NCBI GenBank assembly: GCA_018649725.1
Contig: JABIHH010000066.1
Span: forward strand, 1 to 64,000
DNA from: Rhodospirillaceae bacterium
GTDB lineage: Bacteria; Pseudomonadota; Alphaproteobacteria; Rhodospirillales; UBA2165
Direction: 5' to 3'
Length of the DNA: 64,000 bases
Shown: piece after piece, positions 1 through 9,582 of the stretch
How the letters are laid out: the number at the start of each line of letters is the position of its first letter
How positions within the stretch are numbered: position 1 is the first letter of the stretch
The notes under the pieces: model-generated
What the model was told of the DNA's origin: nothing
Seen by the model: the letters and a program-made list of their open reading frames with translations, nothing else
Database searches by the model: none
Program-made: the position numbers and the translations under genes

Positions 1-1
1 C

Positions 2-142
2 AGAGGAGAAGAATCAGTTGCTATCGTTTTTGCTGGTGCTGCTCTAGGATGGATTTTTCGTAGCCAAATTGTGGGGCTTACGGGCCTTCCAATAAACGAT
101 ACCTCTATTGCTATTGTCGCTGCGACAGTATTGTTCGCTTGA
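2..142 (+). pseudogene. Truncated DASS/SLC13-type (sodium:dicarboxylate/sulfate) transporter fragment, runs off the left edge
   Basis: Frame 2 reads RGEESVAIVFAGAALGWIFRSQIVGLTGLPINDTSIAIVAATVLFA* with TGA at 140-142. The 'ALGWIFR...NDTSIAI' pattern is typical of the middle of DASS transporters, and the rest of the protein is absent. Confidence 0.55.
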
Positions 143-468
143 CCTTTACCTCGTCTGAGTTACACCGCGGTTTCACACCATTGTTCAGCGCTGATTTGCC
201 AGACAGTGTGCGTGAAAAAACGCTGAACCGGCTGCATGGTCATTTTGATTGTCTTGAGAAACACCTTAAGCAAAATGCCTATTTGCTTGGGGCTGATTTT
301 ACTGTCGCGGATGCCTATTGCTTCACCATTTTAAACTGGGAAAATTTTGTTGATGTGGATTTATCCCCTTGGCCTTCGATCCAGGCTTATGTTGCCCGCG
401 TGAAAGCGCGGCCTAAAGTGCAGGAAGCCATGGCGGCAGAAAAACAAAATTTTGAGGAGAGGGTTTAA
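139..468 (+). pseudogene. Glutathione S-transferase C-terminal domain fragment (no N-terminal thioredoxin-like domain)
   Basis: SSELHRGFTPLF...LEKHLKQNAYLLGADFTVADAYCFTILNW matches the C-terminal half of GstA-type GSTs. The N-terminal domain is replaced by the upstream transporter fragment. Confidence 0.65.
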
Positions 469-469
469 C

Positions 470-1645
470 ATGAACCAAGGTGAAAAGCTGTTAGAGGATC
501 TCCGGGAAATGGTTCCGAGTTTGAGGGCGCGCGGGCAGGCAGCAGAAGAAGCTGGCCGGATTTCGGAAGAGACGGTCGAGGAACTTAAACGGATAGACGC
601 CTTCAAGGCCGTTGTACCCAAAGCCTATGGCGGTATGGAGGTTGATTTCCCCATCATCCCACAAATATTTCGGATCCTCGGGCAGGGCTGTACCTCAACA
701 GCTTGGTGCATGGGCTTTCTGATTTATCACAATTATCAATTCGGTCATTATAACAAAAAGGCGCAGGACGAGGCGTTTGGCGGACGTGGCTATACCATGG
801 CTGCTGGTCAAGTGATGCCGAGCGGCGAGGCCAAACGCGTTGAGGGCGGCTTTATTCTCAATGGTCGCTGGGGCTATGCTACAGGAATTCAGCATTGCGA
901 CTATATGGGCTTGAGTTCGCCGGTCAGTTCTGGAGATGAGGACGAGGAGCCTGTGCTCTATCGATTTTATGTTCCGGTTGAAGATTTTAAAATTTTAGAC
1001 ACGTGGCAGGTTTCGGCCATGAAAGCGACCGGCAGTCACGATGTAACTCTGACAGATGTTTTCGTGCCGGAGCATCGTAGTACCACGGTTGAAAGCATGC
1101 GCGAGCGAACCTCTCCCGGCATGGCCATCAATACCGGTCCCTTGTGGCAAATTCCACTTTTAACTTACATGGTTTTTGGCGCTGTCGGCCCGATGGTGGG
1201 GGCCGCCGAGGCATTGTTTGAAATGGTCAGCGATATATTGAAAACAAAAGTCGGAGCATATTCCGGTGATCAGCAGCAAGGCCTGATGTCTCAGCGTATT
1301 CGATTGGCCCGACTTAAAATGGAGCTGGAGGCAACTACAGGATTGTTTGAAAAAAAAGCCGAGGAAGTTTGGGCCTTGGTTCAACGAGGTGAGACCATGG
1401 GCCGGGACCAGCGCAGTGAAATGCGGATGGTGATCTCCCACATTGCCAAGAAAAGCCACGAAATTGTCGATGAGTTGGCCCATGCGGCCGGCTCAAGGGG
1501 CACCTTTCTTGATTCACCTATTCAGCGGTTCCACCGGGACGCCAATGCCCTCGCGACCCATGCGATATATGAATATGACCATGTTGGGAATATCTATGGC
1601 GGCACGCTGCTCGGCGTCGAGCCGCCAGCCAATGCAATGATTTAG
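470..1645 (+). CDS. Acyl-CoA-dehydrogenase-fold flavin monooxygenase (group D, HpaB-C2/HsaA/IacA-like)
   Basis: ORF 452..1645; likely ATG at 470 (MNQGEKLLEDLRE) behind gaggaga. The fold pattern 'GCTSTAWCMGFLIYHNYQFG' and 'GRWGYATGIQHCDYM' resembles two-component flavin hydroxylases. Confidence 0.75.
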   Translation: MNQGEKLLEDLREMVPSLRARGQAAEEAGRISEETVEELKRIDAFKAVVPKAYGGMEVDFPIIPQIFRILGQGCTSTAWCMGFLIYHNYQFGHYNKKAQDEAFGGRGYTMAAGQVMPSGEAKRVEGGFILNGRWGYATGIQHCDYMGLSSPVSSGDEDEEPVLYRFYVPVEDFKILDTWQVSAMKATGSHDVTLTDVFVPEHRSTTVESMRERTSPGMAINTGPLWQIPLLTYMVFGAVGPMVGAAEALFEMVSDILKTKVGAYSGDQQQGLMSQRIRLARLKMELEATTGLFEKKAEEVWALVQRGETMGRDQRSEMRMVISHIAKKSHEIVDELAHAAGSRGTFLDSPIQRFHRDANALATHAIYEYDHVGNIYGGTLLGVEPPANAMI

Positions 1646-3240
1646 CTTTCGTTGATCATCTCTTTGAGGAGGAGCTTGTTGATCTTGCCGGGACCTTTTT
1701 TCGGCAATTCCTCAAGCAGTCGAATCTCTTTAGGGATTTTGTAATCGACAAGATTTTCTTTGCAATAGTCGATGAGTTCATCCGGCGTTATGGTCTCTCC
1801 CTTGTTAAGGGCGACGAAGGCTTTGACGACTTCGCCGGAAAAATCATCGGCGGCCCCGACAGCTGCCGCTTCGGCGACTTTGGGGTGATTAGTCAGCACT
1901 TCGTCGATCTCTCGCGGGTAAACGTTAAAGCCGCCGACAATGATCAGTTCCTTTTTGCGGTCGACCAGAAACATATATCCATCCTCGTCGAAATAGCCAA
2001 TATCGCCGGTATAAAGCCAGCCGTCCCGGATGGCCGCGGCGGTCTCTTCCGGACGATTGCGGTAGCCAATGGTGAATTGCGTACCACGCACCCGTATCTC
2101 GCCGCGCTCACCGGCGGGAAGGACTTTCGTGCCGGTCTCTAAATCAACAATGTCGATCTCTGTCTCTGGCGGGGTGAGCCCCGTCGAGAGCAGCTTTTTT
2201 ACGCCATGGGTTGGGTTGTTGTTAATCGGCGCACCTTCCGACATGCCCCAGCCTTCGAGGATGTCATTGCCGGTGCGTTCTTTCCAGCGGTGCGTTAACC
2301 CTTCTGGAATCGGTGAGCCGCCCGCAATGCTGTATTCTAAGGCACTGACATCAACGCTCGCCATTTTGTCAGAACCTAGTAGCCCTAAGAAAATGGCTGC
2401 AGGGCCTCCAGCAAACACGGTTACGCGGTGACGTTCCAGCTGATCGAGTACAAAATCCGGCTGGTATTGCGGGACGATCACTATCGTTGCTCGGGCAAAC
2501 AAAGGAAACAAGAGCGAGAAGTGATGTCCCCAAATGTGAAACATCGGCGCAACGTTGAGCATGACTTCTTCATCGTAGCGAAATTGCCATAACGCGATGC
2601 TCTTGCGGCAAAAAGCAATGTTGCCGCTGTGAATGTGCTCCGCTCCCTTTGGCAAGCCAGTTGTGCCACCGGTGAAGAACATAGAGCAGCGCTCTTCGGG
2701 CTCAGGCAGTTGGCTTGGAAGTTTAAAAGATCGGTCTTCTACCCATTGCCAAGGATCAACGCTACCCTCACCAATCGAGATGACTTTTGTATCGCCAAGT
2801 TCTTTTATCAGCGTTTCAGAACGCTCTAAAAATTGTGGTGAGCAAAGAATAACGGAAGGCGCTACATCTTCGAGCAAAGGCACCAATTCGCGATCGGTTA
2901 GCGCGGGGTTCATGGGGGCAACTTGAAGCCTGGCGGCATAGCTGCCCATAACGGCAAAAGCCATTTCAATAGAATTGGCCATGATGAGAGCGACCCTGTC
3001 TCCAGGACTACAGATCGCCGCAAGGGTCTCACCCAAGCCAGCCGCCGCACGACGATATTGAGCAAAGCTTACGGATTTATCTTCACAGATAAGCGCCGTT
3101 CGATCAGGTAGTTCGTCGGCTGCATAATTTAAGGCATGCAATATGGTTGGCGGGTTAGGGGTGTCCTCCGGGATGCTCATTTGCGATCTGCCAGGCTGCA
3201 CTTTTTGCCGATCAGAATTCATTAAATTGCAATCCTTCAA
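1642..3240 (-). CDS. AMP-dependent acyl-CoA synthetase/ligase
   Basis: Motifs MFFTGGTTGLPKGAEH, GWGMSE, GWLYTGDIGYFDEDGYMFLVDRKKELI and a C-terminal KGPGKINK lysine motif. The likely start is an internal ATG near 3180. Confidence 0.9.
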   Translation of the reverse strand: MKDCNLMNSDRQKVQPGRSQMSIPEDTPNPPTILHALNYAADELPDRTALICEDKSVSFAQYRRAAAGLGETLAAICSPGDRVALIMANSIEMAFAVMGSYAARLQVAPMNPALTDRELVPLLEDVAPSVILCSPQFLERSETLIKELGDTKVISIGEGSVDPWQWVEDRSFKLPSQLPEPEERCSMFFTGGTTGLPKGAEHIHSGNIAFCRKSIALWQFRYDEEVMLNVAPMFHIWGHHFSLLFPLFARATIVIVPQYQPDFVLDQLERHRVTVFAGGPAAIFLGLLGSDKMASVDVSALEYSIAGGSPIPEGLTHRWKERTGNDILEGWGMSEGAPINNNPTHGVKKLLSTGLTPPETEIDIVDLETGTKVLPAGERGEIRVRGTQFTIGYRNRPEETAAAIRDGWLYTGDIGYFDEDGYMFLVDRKKELIIVGGFNVYPREIDEVLTNHPKVAEAAAVGAADDFSGEVVKAFVALNKGETITPDELIDYCKENLVDYKIPKEIRLLEELPKKGPGKINKLLLKEMINES

Positions 3241-3276
3241 AAATATTAAAGCACACTGGTTATGATAAAATTCGTT

Positions 3277-3897
3277 TTACCCTGCCTTGTCAACGGATGT
3301 GACCTTAAAAACCGCAGCATAATGATAGGGCTCGAGTTCGATCGTTTGTTCAAAAACAAATCCTGCCGGCTCAACAACGTCCCGCACATCATCGGGCGAC
3401 ATACGCATTTCTGTGCGCGGGCCGCGAGGTACTCCAAGGACCGGCGTTTTTTCGCGGTCCCGAACGTGCCAGTTGATAATAACAAAGCGACCCTTCGGGT
3501 TGAGGACCTCCGCAACTACTTGAGAAAGCTTTGTCTGGTCAGGCACACCATGAAAGGTGTTTGCCATTAAGACAAAATCGACTTTTTCCGGTATGAGTGA
3601 GGGGAGGTCCATCGCATCGCCTTCAACCCATTGGCATGGGGGTGCATTGGCTTCGATAAGAGCCTGCTGAGCTTTGGTCAGCAAAATAGGGTCGAGATCG
3701 ACAGCTGTTAGTCGACCACCCAGAATTTGTGACATTGGTGTGGTAAAAAGGCCATCTCCGCAGCAAAGATCAATGGCGCTAGCGGCCTCATCTAACCCAA
3801 TTTTGTGGAGAATATTCTGCGGATCCGGCCAAAGCGGTTGCCACCAACCCGGGTCCGGCATTACCGTGGCCGGGAATAAATTATCATCTTTAATCAT
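3277..3897 (-). CDS. Class I SAM-dependent methyltransferase
   Basis: AIDLCCGDGLFTTPM (motif I), AVDLDP, EGDAMDLP, and NPKGRFVIINWH. Confidence 0.85.
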   Translation of the reverse strand: MIKDDNLFPATVMPDPGWWQPLWPDPQNILHKIGLDEAASAIDLCCGDGLFTTPMSQILGGRLTAVDLDPILLTKAQQALIEANAPPCQWVEGDAMDLPSLIPEKVDFVLMANTFHGVPDQTKLSQVVAEVLNPKGRFVIINWHVRDREKTPVLGVPRGPRTEMRMSPDDVRDVVEPAGFVFEQTIELEPYHYAAVFKVTSVDKAG

Positions 3898-4051
3898 GTT
3901 GAATGCACGCTAACGGTGAGGCTGAGTCACTGCAAGCGGTATCCGAAATCGCAATCATACGGTCCAAACTATAGGGGTCGCGAAAGTGTAATATTGCGGG
4001 CCTTCTCGATTAACGCTCGAAAAAACAGAAAACAGCCGTTAAAACAAATAT

Positions 4052-5539
4052 ATGAATGCACCAAAATTTATCGAACATCATGGCCTCTGGGGAAATGAAG
4101 AATCCCGTCTTGCCGCTGATCTCATCCGCCAGATAGAAGTTGAGGATCTCAACCTTATCCGCTTGGCCTGGGCTGATCCGCATGGTGCCGTTCGGGCTAA
4201 GGCCGTTGCCGTGCCGGTGTTTATGGATGCTTTAGAGAACGGCTATAACATCAATGTCGCTACCTCGACACTGGACGCAGCCGGCGGGCGTGTCTTTACG
4301 TCTTTTGTCAAAGGCGGCGGTATGGGGTTGGATGAGATGACCGGCTCACCCAATTTGACTATTGTGCCGGATCCTTCAACTTTCAGAGTTCTGCCTTGGG
4401 CGCCGGGGGTTGGTTGGGTGTTGTGCAATGAATATTTCAGAGATGGCACGCCATTTCATTTTTCATCACGCCAGATTTTGCGCAAGCAACTCCAACGTCT
4501 CGAGGAGAAAAATCTCACTCATATCGTCGGTCTTGAGATCGAGTGGTATCTATCCAAGCTCAATCAAGATCATCTGACCCTGGACAATGTTGGCGAGCCG
4601 GGGCTGCGCGGTAAGCCAATTGAAACCACGCCGATGGAGCCCGGCTACAGCTATCATTCTGAAACCAATCTCGATCTCATGCAGCCGGTCTTAAGTGAGT
4701 TGGCGGCAACCTATCGCGCCCTTCGTCTGCCGCTGCGCTCGGTTGAAAATGAGTGGGGCCCCGGTCAGGTTGAATGCACCTTCAACGCAACAAATGCGTT
4801 GGAGGCTGCGGATGATTATGTGTTGTTCAGAACCGCAACCAGACAGGTTTGTCGCAGGCTTGGTTATTTTGCGAGCTTTATGTGTCGCCCGGCTTTCAAA
4901 GGTCATTATTCAAGCGGCTGGCATCTCCATCAATCGCTGGTCGATGATCATGGCCATAATTTATTTATTCCGGAAAGCGGCGATCACCCTCTGTCGGCGA
5001 CGGGTCAGAACTTCTTAGGCGGGCTGATTGAGCACGCGCTTCCGGCGACCGTGTTTGCAACGCCGACGGTTAATGGCTACCGACGCTTTCAGCCTAACTC
5101 CTTGGCACCGGACCGTGTCGGCTGGGGCTTTGATCACCGTGGCACGTTGATGCGGGTGCTGGGCGGAATAGGTGATCCAGCAACGAGAATAGAAAATCGA
5201 GCAGGGGAGCCGGCGGCCAATCCCTATCTCTTTATCGCCTCGCAAATTGCCGCCGGGTTGGATGGCTTAGAGAACGAAACCTCGCTGGGCCCCTCTGATG
5301 ATAACCCTTACGAGACCGATCATCCAATGTTGCCGTCCGGCTTGGCAGAAGCTTTGGAACTCGCCGCAACGAGCAAGCTTTATAAAGCTCAATTTGGCGA
5401 TTTATTCATGGAATACTATAGCAAGCTCAAATTGGCTGAACTGGTACGCTTTCAGAGCTTTCTGGAAGATAATGCCATTGAGGATGATCCCGCTGTCGTG
5501 ACAGAATGGGAACAGAACGAATATTATGACTTTTTCTGA
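4052..5539 (+). CDS. Glutamine synthetase-like ligase (GlnA-fold, possible gamma-glutamylamide synthetase)
   Basis: NEWGPGQVECTF, SGWHLHQSL and RIENRAGEPAANPYLFIASQIAAGLDG correspond to GS active-site regions but deviate from housekeeping GlnA. Located directly upstream of Rieske oxygenase genes. Confidence 0.85.
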   Translation: MNAPKFIEHHGLWGNEESRLAADLIRQIEVEDLNLIRLAWADPHGAVRAKAVAVPVFMDALENGYNINVATSTLDAAGGRVFTSFVKGGGMGLDEMTGSPNLTIVPDPSTFRVLPWAPGVGWVLCNEYFRDGTPFHFSSRQILRKQLQRLEEKNLTHIVGLEIEWYLSKLNQDHLTLDNVGEPGLRGKPIETTPMEPGYSYHSETNLDLMQPVLSELAATYRALRLPLRSVENEWGPGQVECTFNATNALEAADDYVLFRTATRQVCRRLGYFASFMCRPAFKGHYSSGWHLHQSLVDDHGHNLFIPESGDHPLSATGQNFLGGLIEHALPATVFATPTVNGYRRFQPNSLAPDRVGWGFDHRGTLMRVLGGIGDPATRIENRAGEPAANPYLFIASQIAAGLDGLENETSLGPSDDNPYETDHPMLPSGLAEALELAATSKLYKAQFGDLFMEYYSKLKLAELVRFQSFLEDNAIEDDPAVVTEWEQNEYYDFF

Positions 5540-5544
5540 GGCCC

Positions 5545-6876
5545 ATGATGCCTGATTTTAACCATTTGATCCAAGAAGACCGCGTCCACCGCGATCTCTA
5601 TACGGATGAAAATATTTTCAAAGAAGAGATGCGTAAAATTTTTGGTGCGGTCTGGGTCTATCTCGCTCATGAAAGCCAAATCCCAGAAAACGATGATTAC
5701 ATTATGTCTAAGCTGGGCCTCAGGCCGATCATCGTCACCCGTGATTCAGGCGGCACGCTCCGCGCGCTCTATAATCGCTGTACGCATCGCGGCGCGACGG
5801 TATGTCGGAAAGAACAAGGTTCTACCAAAGCCTTCGCTTGCCCGTATCACGGCTGGACATTTTTAAATTCAGGAAAGCTTTCAGGCGTGCCATGGCCGGA
5901 AGGTTATGCGGATGATTTTTCAGATGCCAAGTTCAATTTGGCTCAGGTGCCGAGAGTGCAGTCCTACCGAGGCTTCATTTTTGGCACACTCAATCTGGAT
6001 GCACCTTCGTTGGAGGATTACCTCGGGCCAGCGCGAACACCAGTCGATCAATGGCTCGACCGTCACCCCGGTGGCAAGGTCGCCATCTCAAACGCCAACC
6101 GGCTTAAATTTTCCGGCAATTGGAAACTCGCTTACGATAATTCAGCGGACGGCTATCACGTGATTTTCTCGCACCGCTCATTGCTGGCGATGGAGAACCG
6201 CCTGCTCACCGAAGACGAGAAGGGCATGGCGTTCTATAAAGACAAGCCTGATGAGGCACCGATGTATGTACAGTATTTCGGCAATGGCCATCACTTCAAA
6301 GATAAGCGCCCCAATATTGAAAACCGTCCGGGTGCGCTCTGGGAAATTGAAGGCCCGCACCCAGGTATGGAGGGCTATGAGGAAGATTTACGGGCGCGGC
6401 TCGGTGACAAGGCTGATCGCGTGCTCGATATCGCGTCCTCTGAGCCGGTTAACATAAACATCTTCCCGAATCTTTTAATTCTCGGCAATCACATCCAGGT
6501 CTTGCAGCCGGTTTCTATGACTGAGACCGACACAACTTGGTACGGCACGGCGGTGATTGATGAGGACAACGAATTGGAAGGTGCGGTGGATGATGTCAAT
6601 GCGATCCGCATGCGGACCCAGGAAGGTTTTCCAAATTTTGGCGAAGTTGATGATTTGATGAATTTTGAGCAAATCCAAGAAGGACTTGCCGCAGAAGAAG
6701 ATGAATGGGTCTATATGCATCGCGGGCTCGGCGTAGAGGGGCGAATAACGACTGACGAAAACGGTGTCATTACCGGCCCCGCCACCGATGAGGTTTTCAT
6801 GCGGGAATATATGAAAGAATATAAACGCCTGATGCTGTCCGAGCCCGAACTGAAAATTGAGCGGGAGGTAACGTAA
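5545..6876 (+). CDS. Aromatic ring-hydroxylating dioxygenase, alpha (Rieske) subunit
   Basis: Rieske motif CTHRGATVCRKEQGSTKAFACPYHGW (CxH-x17-CxxH) and mononuclear iron region DNSADGYHVIFSH. Confidence 0.93.
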   Translation: MMPDFNHLIQEDRVHRDLYTDENIFKEEMRKIFGAVWVYLAHESQIPENDDYIMSKLGLRPIIVTRDSGGTLRALYNRCTHRGATVCRKEQGSTKAFACPYHGWTFLNSGKLSGVPWPEGYADDFSDAKFNLAQVPRVQSYRGFIFGTLNLDAPSLEDYLGPARTPVDQWLDRHPGGKVAISNANRLKFSGNWKLAYDNSADGYHVIFSHRSLLAMENRLLTEDEKGMAFYKDKPDEAPMYVQYFGNGHHFKDKRPNIENRPGALWEIEGPHPGMEGYEEDLRARLGDKADRVLDIASSEPVNINIFPNLLILGNHIQVLQPVSMTETDTTWYGTAVIDEDNELEGAVDDVNAIRMRTQEGFPNFGEVDDLMNFEQIQEGLAAEEDEWVYMHRGLGVEGRITTDENGVITGPATDEVFMREYMKEYKRLMLSEPELKIEREVT

Positions 6877-6879
6877 GTC

Positions 6880-7461
6880 ATGAACCATGATCCGTCGAAA
6901 ACCTCTCATTATATCGGTAATCAATATTATGCCGATCTCGTGCAGAACTATAGCGATTGGCAAGGGGATGATAACGAGATCAGCGATCCTATTTTGCGCG
7001 AGTCTTGCCGGCGGTTTTTGGAAAAAGAGGCACGTCTGCTCGAAAGTGATCGCCATGACGACTGGCTAGGTCTCTATGCGCCGGAATGTCTTTATTGGGT
7101 GCCAGCGTCAGTAGGAGGAGGCGATCCGCGCAAGGAAGTTGCAGTTGCTTTTGATGATCGCCGGCGGTTAGAGGATCGTGTTTTCAGGCTACAGAATGAA
7201 TATGCCTGGTCTCAACAACCAATTTCCCGAACCGTCAGGTTGGTGTCGAACGTGACGGTTTTTGCCTGTGACGAGCCCAGCATCGTCATGGTGCGGTCAA
7301 ACTTTCTCATCACAGAATTTCAAGCTGGCGATAAGCGCAGCTATACCGGTTGGAGCGGCCATCGCCTGCAAGACCGGGATGAGAGTTGGCAGATTTTAGT
7401 CAAACAAGTCAATCTCATCGATTGCGATCAAAACCTCCGCAACCCAAGTATCATTCTTTGA
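6880..7461 (+). CDS. Aromatic ring-hydroxylating dioxygenase, beta subunit
   Basis: SCRRFLEKEARLLESDRHDDWLGLYAPECLYWVPAS is typical of beta subunits; adjacent to the alpha subunit with a 3-bp gap. Confidence 0.9.
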   Translation: MNHDPSKTSHYIGNQYYADLVQNYSDWQGDDNEISDPILRESCRRFLEKEARLLESDRHDDWLGLYAPECLYWVPASVGGGDPRKEVAVAFDDRRRLEDRVFRLQNEYAWSQQPISRTVRLVSNVTVFACDEPSIVMVRSNFLITEFQAGDKRSYTGWSGHRLQDRDESWQILVKQVNLIDCDQNLRNPSIIL

Positions 7462-7474
7462 TCTGAGATAACGC

Positions 7475-8452
7475 ATGGCCTCTTCTTCCTCTAAACATGT
7501 TATTTACGCAGCACTTGGTGGCAATTTCCTGATTGCGATCACCAAATTTGTCGCCTCTTTTATGACCGGCAGCTCGGCGATGTTGAGTGAGGCGGTCCAC
7601 TCCATGGTGGACACTGGTAATCAAGGGTTGTTGCTCTATGGCATCAAACGCTCGGCCCAGCCGGCTGATGAAAAGCACCCCTTCGGTTATGGCATGGAGC
7701 TATACTTCTGGACCTTTGTCGTGGCGATTTTAATCTTTGGCCTCGGCGCCGGTGTTTCGATTTTTGAAGGCATCAAAAAAATTCAGCACCCGGAAGTGGT
7801 GACCGATGCTTTTGTGAACTACATCGTTTTGAGCGTTGCTTTAGTATTTGAGGCAGGCGCTTGGTATATCGCGTTTAAAGAATTTAGAAGTGGCCAGGAA
7901 CGCCAGGAACGTAAAGGGCTGAAGCGCGGCATTTTGCAAACAGTACGTGAAAGCAAGGATCCGACGGTGTTTACAGTGTTATTTGAAGACACAGCAGCGA
8001 TGTTGGGGCTCATCGTTGCATTTGCCGGTATTTGGTTCGGAGAACATCTTGGAATGCCGATCCTGGATGGTGTGGCTTCTGTCGCAATTGGTATGATTCT
8101 AGCGCTTACGGCAACCCTGCTGGCTTATGAGAGCAAAGGATTGCTGGTCGGCGAGGGAGCTGCTCAGGAAGTTGTCAGCACGATTCGCGAGATTGTTGGG
8201 CAGGAATCCGGGGTTATTGCCATAAATGAGGTGCTAACCATGCATATGGGACCGGAGGATGTCTTACTCAACCTCAGCATTGATTTCTCCGACAATCTGA
8301 GTTCACCTGAGGTTGAGGCGACAATTTCAGCTTTAGAAAGCCGAATAAAGGGCAAATTTCCGCAGATTCGCCGGATATTTATCGAAGCGCAAAGTATCGC
8401 CGGGCATCATCGCGATTTGGGCGTTTCAGGGCCGGATACTGAAAATCTATAA
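7475..8452 (+). CDS. Cation diffusion facilitator (CDF) family transporter
   Basis: TGSSAMLSEAVHSMVDTGNQGLLLYG and HPFGYGMELYFW, with several TM segments. Confidence 0.9.
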   Translation: MASSSSKHVIYAALGGNFLIAITKFVASFMTGSSAMLSEAVHSMVDTGNQGLLLYGIKRSAQPADEKHPFGYGMELYFWTFVVAILIFGLGAGVSIFEGIKKIQHPEVVTDAFVNYIVLSVALVFEAGAWYIAFKEFRSGQERQERKGLKRGILQTVRESKDPTVFTVLFEDTAAMLGLIVAFAGIWFGEHLGMPILDGVASVAIGMILALTATLLAYESKGLLVGEGAAQEVVSTIREIVGQESGVIAINEVLTMHMGPEDVLLNLSIDFSDNLSSPEVEATISALESRIKGKFPQIRRIFIEAQSIAGHHRDLGVSGPDTENL

Positions 8453-8551
8453 TAATATCTTTAGGGGGTTGATTTATTTTACAAAATAAGTTACCGTGTT
8501 GCAAATGCGTGAAACTTGGCAGAATGTTAAGATTTTTTAGGAGAAACCGAT

Positions 8552-9202
8552 ATGTCCGCGTTAGACCTTTCGCACTCTCCTTCAATTGAAGCGGTAATAA
8601 TCGGATTAGATAACCGAACCCGTTTTGATTTGGTGGAAAGTGAGTCTCTGGATTAAAATATTCCAGCGTTCGCACAACCTTCGTTCAGGACGATCGAAGA
8701 GGGTGGCGATGTTTCGTACTCTGCTGATGACCAAAATTCCCATAATAATGAAAATGTTTTGGCCTTCCTGCCGCACAATTCTAAAATTGAAGCGCAGGAA
8801 ATCGCAAGCCAGCCTGATTCTTCGAAAGAGCCTGCGATCAAAAAAGGTATCGCTATTGTTGCGAGTGCTTCGGAATCTGTTGGTTCCGATGAAGCTTTGG
8901 TTCGTCTGGACCAAAATGGTGATGGCCGGATTAATCAGATTGAGGTTCAAAAAGGCGTTCGCGCTGACGAAGAATCTTCTACCTTTGCTGCTTTATCTCA
9001 ATATCAGCGTTCATTGGAAATTTATCAGAAATTGAGCGAATCGGACGAATTTGGTCCAACTAAATTGTTCAACGATAACGAAGTGAAAGTCGAAAAGCTG
9101 TTTGATGACGAAAATCTTGATCAAGATCTCTATCAAGATCAGTCAGAGAAAGCTCGTCAAGAAGATGCGCATCCTGAGCAACAAACAGAAGTAGTTGTCT
9201 GA
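8552..9202 (+). pseudogene. EF-hand-containing protein interrupted by one in-frame TAA (8654-8656)
   Basis: Good RBS (aggagaaa) before ATG 8552: MSALDLSHSPSIEAVIIGLDNRTRFDLVESESLD*NIPAFAQPSFRTIEEGGDVSYSADDQN...LDQNGDGRINQIEV. ATG 8552 and track ORF 8759..9202 share a frame (207 nt apart). Confidence 0.7.
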
Positions 9203-9259
9203 TACTAAAGGCTTATTTCTGCCACTCTAGGCTCTGATTTTAAATTAGTTTTTCGCTGC

Positions 9260-9296
9260 GGCACCCCTCAAGTGGGTGCCTTTTTTTTGTTTTTTG
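9260..9296 (+). terminator. Rho-independent terminator
   Basis: Stem GGCACCC-ctcaagt-GGGTGCC followed by TTTTTTTTGTTTTTT. Confidence 0.85.
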
Positions 9297-9452
9297 ACTC
9301 TCGTCATTTTTTCCGTGTTGAAAAAAATGTATTTAGTTAAACCAAATACTTGATTTAGCGATAAAAAAATCAAATCTATTACTTTGAAAACTGTATTTCG
9401 ATGGGGATTAGAACAAACTTCATGTTAGCTGATAATTCCAGGCTAAGATTGC

Positions 9453-9481
9453 TTGACACTACCCAAGGGCTGGCTTACACA
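9453..9481 (+). promoter_or_regulatory. Candidate sigma70-type promoter for tRNA-Asp
   Basis: TTGACA at 9453-9458, about 17 bp spacer, TACACA at 9476-9481, 25 bp before the tRNA. Confidence 0.4.
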
Positions 9482-9505
9482 CCGCTCACGAGCAAGCACA
9501 GTTTA

Positions 9506-9582
<77 letters not shown>

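Noticed and set aside
1885-2431. Plus-strand ORFs over the acyl-CoA ligase
   Set aside because: Antisense to a clear AMP-ligase reading frame, no RBS or domain support.
8625-9035. ORFs 8625..9035 (+) and 8606..8950 (-) as separate genes
   Set aside because: Out-of-frame or antisense to the EF-hand gene; basic low-complexity translations typical of shadow frames.
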